From: Clavelina lepadiformis
Taxonomy: Eukaryota > Chordata > Ascidiacea > Aplousobranchia > Clavelinidae
Length of the DNA stretch: 64,000 nucleotides
Assembly (NCBI RefSeq): GCF_947623445.1
Contig: NC_135242.1
Location: forward strand, 21,576,001-21,640,000
Direction: 5' to 3'
Part shown: positions 61,901 to 64,000 of the stretch, in pieces
Numbering within the stretch: the stretch's first letter is position 1
How the letters are laid out: each line of letters begins with the position of its first letter
Translations under genes and position numbers: made by a program
Notes under the pieces: generated by a model
Seen by the model: the letters and a program-made list of their open reading frames with translations, nothing else
Databases searched by the model: none
What the model was told of the DNA's origin: nothing

Positions 61901-64000
61901 AAGTCAAAGATAACACTGTCCACAAACAACTTACTTCTACCCAGTCATAATGATACCAGTTGTCCTGATGTTCGCGACGGTTTGTCGAAGAAATATTGAG
62001 TATAACGGCGTAGCCCGGTGAAGAAGTGATTTTAGAAAAGCACAGAATCGGATAGTATCCAACGCGACTTTTTTGCTTGACTGTAACGTTCTGCCAAGAG
62101 TCTGAGGCGTTGTAATTACCGCCACAGGAATAAGATGCTAAAGTAAGAATATAATATGCTGTCAAAATTTCAATCCAAAAATTTTATCATAATGGTCAAA
62201 AGAATTTCTCATTTGTTACAAAAAGATCTGTAAGAACGGAAGACAATCCAACCTGGGTGATAACTTGCTCGAAACCCGTTCCCGCTTACAGTTGAGTCTG
62301 AGTGATATTTTATCGTCAGACTTCCATGCTGGGACGTCACGGGTATCTCGCTTGCTTTTGCTATCGTGTAGTATCCAAGGCTCACAGAACCATCAAGTAT
62401 CTGTTTAAAAATGTAGAAACTTTAGGTTTAATTGTCAAATTTACAATAGTTTTGAATAAAATTAATCATCAGACACCCACTTCCAATTGTTCGTAAGATA
62501 CATTCATTTTTATTCTGTGAAGATACAAGGACACTTGTTGGTCTGCTTGGGCTGTTATTGTCCATTGACAATCCATTTCTTCACCAAACTTTTGAAGGAT
62601 TGGTTCACGCGGGTATGCGTATGTTGGCGCGTGTATCATTAATACACGATCGTTTGCCATGTGTTGGTATTTGCATACTGCGCGTTGGAAATAAAATACA
62701 ATAATGCAATGACAAAACGGAAAAAAATCAAAATTACAATTACCGAAATTAATTTTTGACGTAAACTTCTTTTTTTTAAATAATTATGTTGACAAGCAGT
62801 TGTTTCTGATAATTCAACTTTCTATTCAAAGTGCAGAGGGCCATGGACGATTAAAAAATCTTGATTGTAGTCCCATAACAAAAACTACGTATACACTTTA
62901 TCATTAAACTTACCATTATTGCGAGTAATTCGAAAACCTTTGCTCGCTCCACTCTCATCAGTGTGGTATCGGACAAAAATATCTCTTGTGGCGGAATCAA
63001 CTTCAAAAGTTCTTGTTACATTACCAGACAGTTCGGCAAGAATGGTTGAATTTTTTAGGTAAAGCTTAAATGATTCCAATTAACATAAAAAAATTTACAA
63101 TAAACTCACGGTAGCTTTAGCAATAAAAAGCTAGTATTATAATCACACTGCATTTAGCATTAAAACGCCACCCATTAATTGCAGGTCTAATTTTATCTCA
63201 CTCAGACATCTTTCACTTAGCATTAAAGCTACACTTAAACGTTTTTACTGAAATATGATTCCTCAAAATTACAAATTTGTGTTTCCTTACCGTAACAAAA
63301 TCACAACAACTTTCGGTATCGACTTCCACTTTTATTTTCAGTCCAAACTTATATTGAGCTTCGAGATGATATACACAGTCAAATTCATGATTTATCTGAC
63401 TTGGAAAACCAGGCGAGGTTATGACTGCTTTTCGGGTTCCAAAAGTTGGCAACCAATGCTTACAGTATTCTAGAAATAAAATAAATTTTCTGTGAGCTAA
63501 GAGGCGAATGAGAAATGTAGCTTACCATAAAAGCTTTTTTGCTTAACAAACTTTTTTAACGACGCTTTAACTTTGATTGGATTATATTCGAAATAGTTGT
63601 GCTCTTGTAGATGATCTAGCCTGATAAAGTGATAACATGCAACACTACATCTCATTTCTCACCATTTGAAAGACGGGGAAATATTTCATTATTGCAGTAA
63701 AACAAAGGCTGGTTTAGTGGCCCCATGTAGTTAAGGAAAGTCGGCAAACGTCGAAGCCAACTGGGAGGCTGGCAAATATTTCCTTTCGGAGTACAGCTTC
63801 CCGGAATTGAACTTGAAAACATGAACACAAATGCTAAGGCGACAACTTCTTTTTTCTGATATGATGAATAATAGTGATATCGTCCAATAAAAAGAAACCG
63901 TGAAATTCGAGAATAATCAAGTTGATACTAATAAGTTACATAATTATACAGAATATACAGTTAAAATGCATAAATTATTGCAGAGTACATATTATGATGT
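58903..64000 (-). CDS. M3C: seven-CUB secreted protein, 5' exons beyond window
   Basis: Near-identical to M3A at an offset of 50003 over most of its length. Visible exons run from family exon 6 (63663-63811, IPGSCTPKG motif) through CUB1 (63291-63469 and 62914-63064), CUB2 (62481-62677 and 62253-62400), CUB3 (61935-62137 and 61718-61853), CUB4, CUB5, CUB6 and CUB7. The last exon starts at about 59124 and stops at 58903. All are open with GT-AG borders. Exons 1-5 and any divergent P1-like partner should lie to the right. Together with M3A this is the most likely functional member. Confidence 0.82.

Larger units (their letters stand above)
50783..64000. repeat. Segmental duplication, copy C
   Basis: Near-identical, direct-orientation copy of 1 to about 13997, holding M1C, M2C and the 3' two thirds of M3C. 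Both limits are open: copy A leaves the window on the left and copy C on the right. It lacks the 825-bp hAT-like insertion and keeps the 49 bases missing from M2A. Confidence 0.92.

Overview
The window is AT-rich animal DNA, with short GT-AG introns, multi-exon secreted-protein genes, a microsatellite, a hAT-type insertion and a long-TIR element. It looks like an invertebrate metazoan. An ascidian-like genome would fit, but nothing in the sequence proves the taxon. No tRNA, rRNA, CRISPR array or operon was seen.

Nearly all the coding content is one tandem gene family. Each member has a signal peptide (exon 1), a cysteine-rich N-terminal region (exons 2-6) and then a row of CUB domains. Each CUB is encoded by two exons. 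The intron inside a CUB is phase 0 (between the CCDFVT-like and the IYDG/VYDG-like parts) and the intron between CUBs is phase 1. I assembled exons by hand from splice sites. Three gene sums (3120, 2397 and 3054 nt) are exact multiples of three, which supports the models.

Layout, left to right: M1A (minus, 1-3732, runs off the left edge); M2A (minus pseudogene, 4773-7132, with an 825-bp hAT-like insertion in intron 3); M3A (minus, 8904-16089, 20 exons, intact, 7 CUBs); P1 (plus, 17267-22350, head to head with M3A, with CUB5b-CUB6 deleted); P2 (plus, 23794-30447, 7 CUBs, complete except for one in-frame TGA); M4 (minus two-exon relic, 31690-31963); M3B (minus, 33552-40803, copy of M3A with N-terminal lesions); a 5.3-kb TIR element (41926-47263) carrying one 407-codon gene; an orphan P1-type exon (47373-47523); a (ACAGT)n microsatellite; M1C (minus, 50099-54509); M2C (minus pseudogene, 55563-57136); and M3C (minus, 58903 to the right edge).

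The cluster grew by segmental duplication. Segment A (1 to about 16905) is repeated almost identically as segment C (50783 to 64000 and beyond), and its M3 part is repeated as segment B (32813-41621). Copies differ by small lesions, one clean transposon insertion with its empty site preserved in the paralog, and one exon that looks homogenised between oppositely oriented genes. The products should be extracellular CUB-array proteins. Their partner and role cannot be read from sequence. Rapid turnover of copies, pseudogenes and exon-level exchange resembles recognition or defence gene clusters, but that is inference.
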